Made by a program: the position numbers and the translations under genes. The notes beneath the pieces were generated by a model. It searched no databases. It was not told the origin of the DNA and worked only from the letters and a program-made list of their open reading frames with translations. Positions 36,653-46,923 of a DNA stretch of 64,000 nt are shown in pieces; the first letter of the stretch is position 1; each line of letters starts with the position of its first letter. This stretch comes from Thioploca ingrica. Lineage in GTDB: Bacteria > Pseudomonadota > Gammaproteobacteria > Beggiatoales > Beggiatoaceae. The stretch is from the NCBI GenBank assembly GCA_000828835.1, contig AP014633.1:1612001-1676000 (forward strand). Direction: 5' to 3'.

Positions 36653-37867
36653 ATGCAATCTAACCTGACCATTACCTGTCCTTTTTGTTCATTACTTTGT
36701 GAGGATTTAAATGGAAGTGAGATCAATGGCAGATTATATGTACAAACGCATGGTTGTGATAAGGCATCGACTTGTTTTGCTAAACCACCCCCTTCTCCAT
36801 TAGCACGTGTCTTTGATAAAATCGTTAGTCGGGAAGAGGCGATTGCTGAAGCCGCTCAATTACTGCGTCGTGCCCACTTACCCGTGTACGCCAATTTAGA
36901 TACCGACGTGGATGGAGTGCGAGCAGTGATTTCTCTTGCTAAACGAACCGGGGGGGTGATTGACCAAATTAGGACACCTTGCGCCTCAGTCTTGGCATTG
37001 CAAAGTAGTGGTTGTATTACGACCACCTTAACAGAAATACGTAACCGAGCGGATTTAATTATTTTAATCGGGGCTCAAGTAGAAACTCATTTTCCACGAT
37101 TGATAGAACGCTGTTTACAACGCACCGAAACCCTCTTTGAAAAAGAAGCTACTCAGCCGGACATAGTCGTTATTGGTGAAACCTCTCATATTTCTCAGGC
37201 AACGACGATTCCTTTAGCAGAACATTTTTTACCCGAATTTATTGCGATGTTAAAGGCTTTACTAGTTGATGTCCCCTTACAAGCGCAACAGGTGGGAGAA
37301 GTTCCGGTAGCAGAATTAGCCGATTTGGTTGAGCGAATGCAACAAACTCATTATGGTGTCATTGCTTGGCATACAGAAAGTCTTAATACCGGACATATTG
37401 ATTTAGTTGTCCAAGCGCTGTGTGAACTAGTCAAAGCGTTTAATAAAATAACTCGGTTTGCGGCTTTACCTTTAGAAGATGGGATTACGGCGCGACAAGT
37501 TTGTATTTGGCAAACCGGGTTTCCACTGCGGATCAATTTTTCACGTCATTTTCCAGAATATAATCCCTGGCAATTTTCCAGTCAGCGTTTATTAAGCACG
37601 AAAGAAGCCGATACCTTGGTGTGGATTTCTAGTTTTGCTCAGACTCAATTACCCGATTATGATATACCCACTATTGTATTAGCTAATCAATTACCGGAGA
37701 GTTCTCGACCACCCGATATTTTTATCCCCGTAGGAACACCAGGGCTGGATCATAGTGGCTATCTGTTTCGCGTTGATCAGGCGGTCGTGTTACCCTTACA
37801 ACAATACCGAGAAGTCGGATTACCACGAGTTTCAGAGATATTGAGAAAAATTGAAGCCAGTTTATAG
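36653..37867 (+). CDS. fhcB: Formylmethanofuran dehydrogenase subunit B homologue (FhcB)
   Basis: Subunit of the formyltransferase/hydrolase or formylmethanofuran dehydrogenase complex of the tetrahydromethanopterin C1 pathway. The N-terminus TCPFCSLLCEDL (Cys9, 12, 16) with HGC (Cys35) fits an iron-sulfur motif of the molybdopterin-oxidoreductase fold. TPCASVLALQSSG (Cys110) aligns, as recalled, with the metal-ligand loop (VCHGP) of FwdB; later LTEIRNRADL is also shared. At 404 residues it is the usual length of bacterial FhcB. Partners fhcA, fhcC and fhcD are not in this window, so the gene may be remote from them or a remnant. No clear promoter is seen in the 291 bases upstream. Confidence 0.82.
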   Translation: MQSNLTITCPFCSLLCEDLNGSEINGRLYVQTHGCDKASTCFAKPPPSPLARVFDKIVSREEAIAEAAQLLRRAHLPVYANLDTDVDGVRAVISLAKRTGGVIDQIRTPCASVLALQSSGCITTTLTEIRNRADLIILIGAQVETHFPRLIERCLQRTETLFEKEATQPDIVVIGETSHISQATTIPLAEHFLPEFIAMLKALLVDVPLQAQQVGEVPVAELADLVERMQQTHYGVIAWHTESLNTGHIDLVVQALCELVKAFNKITRFAALPLEDGITARQVCIWQTGFPLRINFSRHFPEYNPWQFSSQRLLSTKEADTLVWISSFAQTQLPDYDIPTIVLANQLPESSRPPDIFIPVGTPGLDHSGYLFRVDQAVVLPLQQYREVGLPRVSEILRKIEASL

Positions 37868-37967
37868 TCATAGTCAATTATCATTAAAAGCGACCGAGAA
37901 CGGTCCGAAGTATTGTTAATTATCAATAAACATTTAGCTGTTATCGACTATTAGGAACTTGTTATCA

Positions 37968-38180
37968 ATTAATGTCTATCAACTATTAATAATTAGGTTA
38001 AGTTATCAATGATTAATGTTTCCTAATAAAAGATTAATTTTCCATGACAAAAGATTAATGTTTTTTTACAAAATATTAATGTTAACTGATAAATGATTAA
38101 TGTTATCTGACAACAGATTAATGTTAACTTATAAATTATTAATGTTAACTGATAAATTATTAATGACAACTGATAACTAA
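37968..38180. repeat. 21-bp tandem repeat array, eight in-phase copies or more
   Basis: From 38012 to 38179, units beginning ATTAAT recur every 21 bases exactly (38012, 38033, 38054, 38075, 38096, 38117, 38138 and 38159). The best unit is ATTAATGTTAACTGATAAATG with base changes between copies. Diverged copies may extend back to 37968, while the array degrades into the 10 bases before the kinase ATG at 38191. The forward strand has stops in all three frames, so it is not coding in that direction. This fills most of the 323-base gap between fhcB and the kinase. Confidence 0.9.
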
Positions 38181-38190
38181 TAACTGACAC

Positions 38191-41100
38191 ATGCGATATA
38201 AATATAAAATGACTGTCCTATTGTTAGTAATAGGTAGCATTTTCTCTATTACTGGATTTATTACTGTTCGCCAGTTAGAACAGCAAAAAATCTATTTTGA
38301 AATGACTAAATTGGCACCAAAACAAATTTGGTCATTACAAAATGCTCTTCAAAATATGGTCGAAATGTTGCACACACTGGCTAATTTCTATGCGATTAAC
38401 CCAGATGGTTTGGATAGACAACAATTTAATACCGTTACTACCCCTATCTTATTGCGTCATCCTTACCTATTTACGCTAATTTGGGCTCCTCGAGTACCCC
38501 ATAACCAACGCAGCCATTATGAAAGCATGGCTCAAGCAAACTATCCCCAGTTTCGCTTTACCGAACATTCATCGCAAGAAGAATTTATAACGGCTTCACT
38601 CCGTAATGAGTATTTTCCTATTTATTATGCCACTTCTTTAAATTCCATTGAGCATATTTATGGTTTTGATCTGCAATCCAATTATTTGTTTGCACAACTA
38701 TTATCTCAAGCCAAGGAGAAAGAGATTTTACAAGCTACTTCGCGGGTCAAATGGATTGTCGATAACTCAGTTGATCAAGACACTATTTTAGTGTTTTACC
38801 CTATTTATCAAAAGAAAATGGCTATCAATACCGGTGCACAACAACAAAAATATTTACGCGGTTTCTTAGTCACGGTTATTCGACTCAAGTCCCTGGTACA
38901 ACAAGTATTAGAGAAATCTCCTCACCGCGATGATTTTAATTTACAGATTGAGGATGAATCAGCGTCCCCTAATGAACGGCTGTTATATGCAGATAGCAGT
39001 TCAGAAAAAACTCTGCCTGCCTACCAAGAACCATTTGAATTCGCGGGACGAGTTTGGTTAATAACCGCTTTTCCTAAAGTGAATGACTCTCTCCTTACCC
39101 AGAATTGGTTGTCTTTCAGTATCCTCATTGGCGGCTTAGCTATCACTGTGTTGATGAGTCGTTACCTCTACACTATCACTCAACAAACTCAGCAACTGCA
39201 AATTGAAATCGCACAACGTCGACGTGCAGAAATCGCACTACAACAAGCAGAAGAGAGCTTAATTGAATACAATCTCACTTTAGAACAACAAGTTTCTGAA
39301 AGAATACAAGAATTAGCAGAAAAAAATAGCTTATTACAGCAAAAAATTCAAGAACGTCAACAAGCCGAACAAACTTTACATGACAGTACCCGACATTTTA
39401 ATACGATTTTAGACAATTTACCGGCTTTTATTTGCCTCTATGCTAGCGATCGGCGGATTCAATTTGCTAACCGCTATTTCTATGAAAAAATTCAACCCAT
39501 CCTAACGAATTTTGAACAGCAGTTAACCGCACCAGCACAAGCGAGTGTTGAAGAATTAGCGGCGGCTGACGTATTTGAAAAAGGTTTACTCTCCAAAGTT
39601 TGGGAACAGCCGTTGGCTAACAATCGTACCTATCAAATTTATGAATATCCTTTTGTCGATAGCGATGGCAGTGTATTAATTTTGAAAATGGGGATTGATA
39701 TTACGCAGCATAAACAACTTGAAAAAGCGTTACGTGCGAGTGAGGAACGGTTTGAACTGGCTATGCGGGGAGCGAATGATGGTTTATGGGATTGGAATTT
39801 AGAAACTAACGAATTGTATTTATCACCCCGTTGGAAAAGTATGCTGGGTTATCAAGATCAGGAATTGGTCAATCACTTTGATGAATGGAGTAAGCGAATT
39901 CATCCTGACGATTTGACTCATGCGATAGGAGATATCGAAGCTTATCTGGATAGGAAAAAACCGACCTATGAAAACACACAACGCATATGCCACAAAAATG
40001 GACATTATGTTTGGATTTTAGACCGCGGCATTGCCGTGTGGAATAAAGAAGGTAAACCGACCCGATTTATTGGTATTCGTACTGATATCACCGCTCAAAA
40101 GCAGGCAGAAGCCGCTTTGCGTAACAGCCAGGAAAGAATCAACCGCTTTTTTGAATTGCCGCTGATCGGTATGGCTATCACTTCACCAACCAAGGGATGG
40201 TTAGAAGTTAACGATAAATTATGTGAAATGTTGGGTTATAGTCGAGAAGAATTAAAGCAACAAACTTGGTCTGCTCTCACTCATCCAGATGATCTGGCGG
40301 CTGATTCAGAACAATTTAATCGACTACTTTCCCATCAGATAGAAGGCTATTCCAGGGATAAACGCTATATTCACAAAAATGGTAACCTTGTTTACACCAC
40401 TTTATCATTACGCTGTGTTCGTTCAACTCAAGGAGAAGTCGACTATTTGGTCGTACTCATTCAAGATATTACTGAACGTAAGCAAGCTGAAAAGAAGTTG
40501 CGTGAACAAGAAGAATTTTTACGCTTACTGATTGACAATATTCCCCAATATGTCTTCTGGAAAGATATCCATTCGGTATTTCTAGGATGTAACCGGCGTT
40601 TTGCCTACCTCATTCAAGTTAACAATCCAGCCGAGATTATTGGCAAAACCGAGTTTGAATTACTCCGTGAACCTTTAGCGCAATGGCTTCACGAAAATGA
40701 TAGCTATGTGATGAGCACCAATCGAGCACTATACCATCATTTAGAAGAAGTGATTTGGTCAGATGGTCAATCACGTTGGTTTGAAACGAATAAAATTCCT
40801 TTACATGATGCTCAAGGGAAAGTCATCGGCATTTTAGGCACCAGTGAAGATATTACTGAACGTCGTCGAGTCGAACTAGTATTACGGGAATATAATCAAA
40901 CTTTGGAACGAGAAGTTGCTGAAAGAACTCAAGCCTTACGCAAACAGGATACTTTTTTACGGTTAGTCTTAGACAATATTCCGCAATTGATTTCCTGGAA
41001 AGATATTAATCTCGTATTTCTAGGCTGTAATCAACGTGTTGCTCAATTTGCCAACCTCAATAGCACCGATGACATCATCGGCAAAACGGACTTTGATTTA

Positions 41101-44100
41101 ATCTGGCGAGACTATGCCGAACATTTTCAACATCAAGATCGACAGGTCATCGAAACCAATACCCCAATTTATCATGCCATTGATCAAGTCTTACGTTCGG
41201 ATGGGCGTTTATTTTGGTGGGAAGTCAACAAAATTCCCTTGTATGATGATAGTGGTAAAGTGGTTGGTGTCTTAGGCACGGTTGAAGATATTACGGCACA
41301 TAAACAAGCCGAAGATGCCTTAAAACAAGCCCATGAACGTTTTAAAATTGTGTTAAATAGTTTGAATTCAGCCGTTTATGTGAGTGATATGCAAACCAAT
41401 GAAATTTTATTCGTCAATCACTCTATTCAAAAACTGTTTGCTCAAGAATTAGTCGGGACGATTTGTTGGCAAACTTTGCAACCCGTTGGACAATCAGCCG
41501 TTTGTGATTTTTGTACCAATTCGCGATTAATTTCAACCACCGGACAACCCACCGGCGTTTGTACCTGGGAGTATCACAATAAGCGCTTGAATAAGTGGTT
41601 TTATGTTCAAGACTGCGCCATTCCATGGGATGATGGTCATTTAGTCCGCTTATCCGTCGCGACGGATATTACTGAACGCAAACAAACTGAAGATAAACTC
41701 CGCGAAAGAGAAGCTCGATTAAAAGCCATTTTTGACAATGCCGCCACCGGAATTGTGCTCATTAATATGAAAGGGCAAATTATTCAATGTAATACCAAAT
41801 GGTTAGAAATGACTGGTTATACGCCAGCCGCGATCGGTTCGTTAAGTTATTTCAGTTTAATCCACCTGGATGACATCAAATATCAGCAAAACTATTATAA
41901 ACAACTCATTAATAAGGAAATTAAAAGCTATCAGGTTGAACAACGGTTATTGAAAAACAATGGCGAGTTATTTTGGGTGAATGTGTCGGTTACGGCTATC
42001 TACGATTCAACCGAAATGTTAGAAGCGTTGGTTGGGATTATGGTGGATATCACTGAACGTAAACAAGTTGAATCGGCCTTACGTCAAAGTGAAGAACGTT
42101 TTGACTTAGCTATGCAAGGTAGCAATGACGGCTTATGGGATTGGAATCTCGATACCGATAGCGTTTATTTTTCACCCCGGTGGAAACAAATGATCGGCTT
42201 CCAGGAACAAGAAATGAGCAACCGTTTTGAAGAGCTCATTAACCGAATTCATCCGGATGATTCTTCCTTAGTTTTAGCCAAAATAGAAGACTATCTCAGT
42301 AAAAAAACACCCGTTTATGAAGTTCAATTCCGACTGCAACATAAAGAAGGCCATTTTATCTGGATATTAAGTCGTGGTATCGCGGTATGGAATAAACAAG
42401 GGATAGCTTATCGTTTTATTGGTACCCACATGGATTTGACCGCGCAAAAACAAGCAGAACAAGCTTTACGTGAGAGTGAAATCTATTGGCGAAATTTAAT
42501 TGAAGGCGCATTAATTGGTCTACTTTTGGTTGATACTCAAGGCAAAATTATTGAAGCCAATCCCGCTTATGCCCATATTGTTGGCTATCCATTAGAAGAA
42601 TTATATCAATTAACCATTTGGGACATTACCCCCAAAAAGTACTTCAGTCTAGAACAAAAACAATTGCATTTGCTCAAAACCACCGGTCGCTTTGGGCCAA
42701 TCGAAAAAGAATATATTCATAAACACAACTACTTAGTTCCAGTCAGATTATCGGGATTATTGGTGACTAGAAAAGGTAAGCATTTGATTTGGTGTAATGT
42801 CGAAGACATTACTGATCAAAAACAAGCCAAAGCCAAATTACAAAACGCTTATCGTGAGCTCGCTCGGTTCAAAACGATACTCGATATTACCCTCGATAGT
42901 CTCTTTATGTTTGATGACGAAACTTATCGATTTTTATATGTTAATCAAGGTGCTATCCAGCAGTTTGGTTATTCTGCTGAGGAATTATTACAAAAAACGC
43001 TGTTGGACTTACGAACCGAGTTAGCGACGGAACGTTTTGAAACGGTAGTGAACACTTTGCGGAATCATTCACAACCCACGACTACCTTTGAAACCACCTT
43101 ACAGTATAAAGAAGGTAACCAAATTCCAGTAGAAATCTTTTTACAATATATCCAGATTCCCGGACAAGTTAAATGCTTTGTCGCTATTATGCGCAATATT
43201 AGTGAGCGTAAGCAAATGGAACAAGCGTTACGTCAGAGCAAAGCCGAGTTAGAAATTACCGTAGCGCAACGCACTCAGGAATTACAAGAGAAACAAAAAT
43301 TACTCGAAGAACAACAGAAATTTACGGCGCTAGTCGAAAATAGTAATGATGTTATTGGCATATCAACCTTGGAAGGACAAGTTTCATACTTAAATAAAGC
43401 CGGTCGTCGCTTAGTCGGTTTAGAACAAAATCAACGCCCGTTAGAAAAAACTCAACTCACTGATTATCTAGCTGAATCCCTCAGACCATTGTGGCAGCAA
43501 GCGATTTTTCCCAAAGTATTGCAACAAGAACATTGGGAAGGTGAAGTTCAATTACGCCATTTTCAAACCGGTCAACTCATCGAAACCCACAGTAATGTGT
43601 TTATCGTTAGACATCCGCATACGGGGATCCCTCTCTGTCTAGCCACCGTGACTCGCGATATTACTGAACAAAAACGGGCGAGTATTCAATTACAACAAGC
43701 TAAAGAAGCAGCCGAAGCGGCTAATCGAGCTAAAAGTACTTTTTTAGCCAATATGAGTCATGAATTACGTACCCCTCTCAACGGAATTTTAGGATACACT
43801 CAGATTCTCAGTCGCGATCGGACTTTAAGTAATAAACATAAACAAGGGATTCATATTATCGAACGCAGTGGTCATTATTTATTGACGTTAATTAACGATA
43901 TTTTAGATTTGTCCAAAATTGAAGCCGGAAAACTCGAACTTTATCCCGTTGATTTTAACTTTATACACTTTATTCAAAGTATTACTGAAATATTTCAAGT
44001 CCGTGCTCAACAAAAGGGAATCACTTTTATTTATGAACCCTTATCGTCGCTACCAATGGGTATACATGCAGATGACAAACGCTTACGCCAAATTCTGCTA

Positions 44101-45132
44101 AATTTATTAGGTAATGCCATTAAATTTACTCATCAAGGTCAAGTTAAACTCCAAGTGGGTTATGATAAAAATAAGGTGCGGTTTCAAGTCGAAGATACCG
44201 GGATTGGCATTGCTGCGGCAGAAATCGATAAAATATTTTTACCTTTTCAACAAGTGGGTGATCCAACTTATCGAATTCAAGGCACTGGGTTAGGACTAGC
44301 CATTACCAAAAAATTGGTTGAACTGATGGGGAGTGAACTCCAAGTCGACAGTGTTTTAGGTCAAGGCAGTCTGTTTAGAATTGAATTAGAATTACCAGCG
44401 GTGGTGGGCTTAGAAACCACTGAACCGCTTGAAAGTCAAGCACTCATCACCGGTTATCGTGGTCGAGACGAACTCGCCAAGCGTTATAAAATTTTAGTGA
44501 TTGATGATCAACTAGAAAACCGTTTAGTTATCGTCAATTTATTAACCCCTCTCGGCTTTGAAGTTATCGAAGCACCTCATGGTCAAGAGGGCTTAGACAA
44601 AGTACAAACTGAGTCACCCAATTTAATTATACTGGATTTAATTATGCCAGTGATGAATGGTTTTGAATTTGTTCAACAATTGAGACAAATTTCCAAATAT
44701 AAAGAAATGGTCGTCATTGCCACCTCGGCAAGTGTTTTTAATCAGTATAAAGAAGAAAGTTTATCCGCTGGTTGTAACGAATTTATCGCTAAGCCCATTC
44801 GTGCAGAGATATTATTCAATTATTTACAACGCTATTTGCCGCTAGAATGGATTTACGAATCCGTACCCAAAAATAACTTGATAGCTGAACACAATGATAA
44901 TAAAGCGTTATTCTCCTCAATCGCTTTACCGAGCCAAGTCGCAACTCAGCTCTTTGAATTAACGCAAATGGGCGATATCAATGGGATTATTGAACAAGCT
45001 CAACAATTACAACAACTCGATGAACGCTTCGCACCATTAGCGGCTCGGATTATTCGACTCGCACAACAATTTGAGGACGAAAAAATTAGTGAATTAGTGA
45101 AACCCTATTTAGCGAGTAAAGTAGAACACTAA
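38191..45132 (+). CDS. Giant hybrid sensor kinase: CHASE-like sensor, eleven PAS domains, HisKA, HATPase, receiver
   Basis: Membrane-anchored phosphorelay sensor of 2313 residues. An N-terminal membrane segment (about 7-25) and a second (about 305-327) flank a CHASE-like periplasmic domain (TLANFYAINPDGLDRQQF). A coiled coil (about 330-395) leads to eleven PAS/PAC repeats, roughly at 400, 520, 650, 776, 923, 1050, 1176, 1303, 1431, 1559 and 1710. HisKA carries His1857 (NMSHELRTPLN); HATPase boxes are NLLGNAIKF, DTGIGIA and GTGLGLA; the receiver has Asp2149 (LIILDLIMP). PAS 2/8 and PAS 4/5 are similar pairs. The start is immediately after a 21-bp repeat array. The next gene, a receiver-kinase, follows after 38 bases, mirroring 2707-7877. 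Confidence 0.95.
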   Translation: MRYKYKMTVLLLVIGSIFSITGFITVRQLEQQKIYFEMTKLAPKQIWSLQNALQNMVEMLHTLANFYAINPDGLDRQQFNTVTTPILLRHPYLFTLIWAPRVPHNQRSHYESMAQANYPQFRFTEHSSQEEFITASLRNEYFPIYYATSLNSIEHIYGFDLQSNYLFAQLLSQAKEKEILQATSRVKWIVDNSVDQDTILVFYPIYQKKMAINTGAQQQKYLRGFLVTVIRLKSLVQQVLEKSPHRDDFNLQIEDESASPNERLLYADSSSEKTLPAYQEPFEFAGRVWLITAFPKVNDSLLTQNWLSFSILIGGLAITVLMSRYLYTITQQTQQLQIEIAQRRRAEIALQQAEESLIEYNLTLEQQVSERIQELAEKNSLLQQKIQERQQAEQTLHDSTRHFNTILDNLPAFICLYASDRRIQFANRYFYEKIQPILTNFEQQLTAPAQASVEELAAADVFEKGLLSKVWEQPLANNRTYQIYEYPFVDSDGSVLILKMGIDITQHKQLEKALRASEERFELAMRGANDGLWDWNLETNELYLSPRWKSMLGYQDQELVNHFDEWSKRIHPDDLTHAIGDIEAYLDRKKPTYENTQRICHKNGHYVWILDRGIAVWNKEGKPTRFIGIRTDITAQKQAEAALRNSQERINRFFELPLIGMAITSPTKGWLEVNDKLCEMLGYSREELKQQTWSALTHPDDLAADSEQFNRLLSHQIEGYSRDKRYIHKNGNLVYTTLSLRCVRSTQGEVDYLVVLIQDITERKQAEKKLREQEEFLRLLIDNIPQYVFWKDIHSVFLGCNRRFAYLIQVNNPAEIIGKTEFELLREPLAQWLHENDSYVMSTNRALYHHLEEVIWSDGQSRWFETNKIPLHDAQGKVIGILGTSEDITERRRVELVLREYNQTLEREVAERTQALRKQDTFLRLVLDNIPQLISWKDINLVFLGCNQRVAQFANLNSTDDIIGKTDFDLIWRDYAEHFQHQDRQVIETNTPIYHAIDQVLRSDGRLFWWEVNKIPLYDDSGKVVGVLGTVEDITAHKQAEDALKQAHERFKIVLNSLNSAVYVSDMQTNEILFVNHSIQKLFAQELVGTICWQTLQPVGQSAVCDFCTNSRLISTTGQPTGVCTWEYHNKRLNKWFYVQDCAIPWDDGHLVRLSVATDITERKQTEDKLREREARLKAIFDNAATGIVLINMKGQIIQCNTKWLEMTGYTPAAIGSLSYFSLIHLDDIKYQQNYYKQLINKEIKSYQVEQRLLKNNGELFWVNVSVTAIYDSTEMLEALVGIMVDITERKQVESALRQSEERFDLAMQGSNDGLWDWNLDTDSVYFSPRWKQMIGFQEQEMSNRFEELINRIHPDDSSLVLAKIEDYLSKKTPVYEVQFRLQHKEGHFIWILSRGIAVWNKQGIAYRFIGTHMDLTAQKQAEQALRESEIYWRNLIEGALIGLLLVDTQGKIIEANPAYAHIVGYPLEELYQLTIWDITPKKYFSLEQKQLHLLKTTGRFGPIEKEYIHKHNYLVPVRLSGLLVTRKGKHLIWCNVEDITDQKQAKAKLQNAYRELARFKTILDITLDSLFMFDDETYRFLYVNQGAIQQFGYSAEELLQKTLLDLRTELATERFETVVNTLRNHSQPTTTFETTLQYKEGNQIPVEIFLQYIQIPGQVKCFVAIMRNISERKQMEQALRQSKAELEITVAQRTQELQEKQKLLEEQQKFTALVENSNDVIGISTLEGQVSYLNKAGRRLVGLEQNQRPLEKTQLTDYLAESLRPLWQQAIFPKVLQQEHWEGEVQLRHFQTGQLIETHSNVFIVRHPHTGIPLCLATVTRDITEQKRASIQLQQAKEAAEAANRAKSTFLANMSHELRTPLNGILGYTQILSRDRTLSNKHKQGIHIIERSGHYLLTLINDILDLSKIEAGKLELYPVDFNFIHFIQSITEIFQVRAQQKGITFIYEPLSSLPMGIHADDKRLRQILLNLLGNAIKFTHQGQVKLQVGYDKNKVRFQVEDTGIGIAAAEIDKIFLPFQQVGDPTYRIQGTGLGLAITKKLVELMGSELQVDSVLGQGSLFRIELELPAVVGLETTEPLESQALITGYRGRDELAKRYKILVIDDQLENRLVIVNLLTPLGFEVIEAPHGQEGLDKVQTESPNLIILDLIMPVMNGFEFVQQLRQISKYKEMVVIATSASVFNQYKEESLSAGCNEFIAKPIRAEILFNYLQRYLPLEWIYESVPKNNLIAEHNDNKALFSSIALPSQVATQLFELTQMGDINGIIEQAQQLQQLDERFAPLAARIIRLAQQFEDEKISELVKPYLASKVEH

Positions 45133-45170
45133 AACGAATTATTGTCCAAATAAACGGTGAGTCATTTTGC

Positions 45171-46307
45171 ATGAAGGTAACCACTCCGGTACTGAAAACA
45201 TTATTAATTGTTGATGATATACCAGATAATATCAATATGTTATTAGAATTTCTAACGCAATCTGGTTTTAAAGTACTCGTTGCCAAGGAAGGGCAAGCTG
45301 CGATTAGAAAAGCCGAATATGCTCAACCCGATCTGATTATGTTAGATGTGATGATGCCAGGAATGGATGGATTTGAAGTCTGTAAAATATTAAAACGTAA
45401 ACCAGAAACTCAAAAAATTCCCATTATTTTTATGACAGCTTTATCAGATACGGTTGATAAACTTAAAGGATTTTCATTAGGCGCGGTTGACTACATTACC
45501 AAACCCATTCAACAAGAAGAAGTCTTAGCCCGTATTAGCACGCATTTAAAACTTCGTCAATTACAACAACAGTTAGAAACCGAATTAAAAATTCGGCAAG
45601 AATATGCCATTGAACTTGAAAAACGGAATACCGAATTAAATACTTTTGCCCGTACCGTGGCTCACGATCTCAAAAATCCTTTGCATGGGATTGTTAATCT
45701 TAGTGGTTTATTATTAGAACGATGTGCAAGTGACCCGGTATTAGAAGAAGATGGTCTTAATTACTTACAATTAATTGAACAAGCCGGGCAAGAGATGTTT
45801 AATACGATTGAAGCCTTACTGTTATTAGCGGGCTTATCCAATCAAAATACCATTGAAACCCAACCATTAGATATGGCAGAAATTATTAATCGCGTGGTCG
45901 AAAAACGTTTATTTTACATGCTAAGAGATTTTCAAGCCCAAATTAGCCTAACCGAAACTTGGCCGGTAGCTAAAGGATATGCGCCTTGGGTCGAAGAAGT
46001 TTGGGCTAATTATCTGAGTAATGCCTTAAAATATGGTGGTCAACCACCGCAGTTAGAATTAGGTGCCAATGTCCAAGCAAATAGAATGATTCGATTTTGG
46101 ATCCATGATAATGGTCCTGGGTTAAGTTCAGAGGCGCAAGCTAAATTATTTACTCCGTTTACTCGATTACACCAAACTCGTGCCGAAGGACATGGTTTAG
46201 GTCTCTCCATCGTCCAACAAATCATAGAGAAATTAGGCGGACAAGTTGGTGTAGAAAGTGTGGAGGGTCAAGGTAGTACTTTTTATTTTATGCTGCCAGC
46301 CGCTTAA
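45171..46307 (+). CDS. Receiver-histidine kinase (REC-HisKA-HATPase)
   Basis: Probable phosphorelay partner of the giant kinase. The receiver (about 10-125) has DD at 15-16, LIMLDVMMPGMDGFEV with the acceptor Asp, and VDYITKPI with the conserved Lys. After a coiled-coil linker, the HisKA motif ARTVAHDLKNPLHGIV contains the acceptor His. HATPase boxes are NYLSNALKY, DNGPGLS and GHGLGLS. It has no membrane segment, like its paralogue at 6732. The ATG is 38 bases after the giant kinase stop. Its output is likely to be phosphorylation of another regulator; none is encoded next to it. Confidence 0.93.
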   Translation: MKVTTPVLKTLLIVDDIPDNINMLLEFLTQSGFKVLVAKEGQAAIRKAEYAQPDLIMLDVMMPGMDGFEVCKILKRKPETQKIPIIFMTALSDTVDKLKGFSLGAVDYITKPIQQEEVLARISTHLKLRQLQQQLETELKIRQEYAIELEKRNTELNTFARTVAHDLKNPLHGIVNLSGLLLERCASDPVLEEDGLNYLQLIEQAGQEMFNTIEALLLLAGLSNQNTIETQPLDMAEIINRVVEKRLFYMLRDFQAQISLTETWPVAKGYAPWVEEVWANYLSNALKYGGQPPQLELGANVQANRMIRFWIHDNGPGLSSEAQAKLFTPFTRLHQTRAEGHGLGLSIVQQIIEKLGGQVGVESVEGQGSTFYFMLPAA

Positions 46308-46697
46308 AACTGGCTATCGTTTTTATCATTCCGTCATCGTTAAAATCGCTTCGCTGATAAGGCTCAATTAATGCAGTCTCTTCTTAAGCACTGTGCTTAA
46401 ATTCAGTAAAATCGTGTTAGTATTTTTATGGGTGGTTGTCTCTTTATCTTACTCCAGCCGCCCTTTGTTTATACTCCCCCTTAATTCTTTTTGCCTGATA
46501 TTTTGGTGAGGGGTCCTCTTCTAATCACCACCCGCGCTCAGGCTATTAAACATGTTGCGGAACCCATTGAAATCGTTAAAATGGGAGTTGAAAAAAATAC
46601 TGATTTTCTATTACGTCGTGCCGGTCTAAATTTATTCGTGTACTCAAAAATATCTATAGTAAATATCTTAGCTTAAAATAATGCTTAGCTTATATGC

Positions 46698-46812
46698 TTT
46701 TGCTCGCTACCAAGCCCCGCTGGCTGCTTTCGAGCTCTGCTTCGTCTACCTACCTCGCCAAGCAGAGCTTAGCACATCGGCATTACCAAGTAGAATTTGG
46801 TAACGAGCCAAA
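46698..46812. repeat. Composite inverted repeat
   Basis: ttttgctcgctaccaa (46698-46713) pairs with ttggtaacgagccaaa (46797-46812) allowing one or two mismatches, and inside it agctctgctt (46733-46742) pairs perfectly with aagcagagct (46760-46769). The nested symmetry implies a cruciform or a small mobile repeat unrelated to the gccattaagtt family. Confidence 0.6.
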
Positions 46813-46891
46813 CTTAATAACATTGGCCCTACGTGAGTTCTATTTACTGGAATTTAATCATATCACCCTTAAGAGTTCTATGCTAAAATCT

Positions 46892-46923
46892 TTGACAAAA
46901 TTTATCTGCTGTTTTCCTACATT
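46892..46923 (+). promoter_or_regulatory. Possible promoter upstream of ndk
   Basis: TTGACA at 46892-46897 is a perfect -35 box; the best -10 match (tacatt) sits 20 bases downstream, wider than ideal. It lies about 95 bases before the ndk ATG. Confidence 0.25.

Noticed and set aside
37968-38180. CRISPR array
   Set aside because: Units are 21 bases directly abutting with no unique spacers, so this is a tandem repeat and not a CRISPR array.
46491-46676. A short frame with a faint similarity to ribosomal protein L17 (LVRGPLLITTRAQAIKHVAEP)
   Set aside because: The match is weak, no L17 N-terminus is found upstream, and no rpo or rps genes are nearby. It is not counted as a gene.
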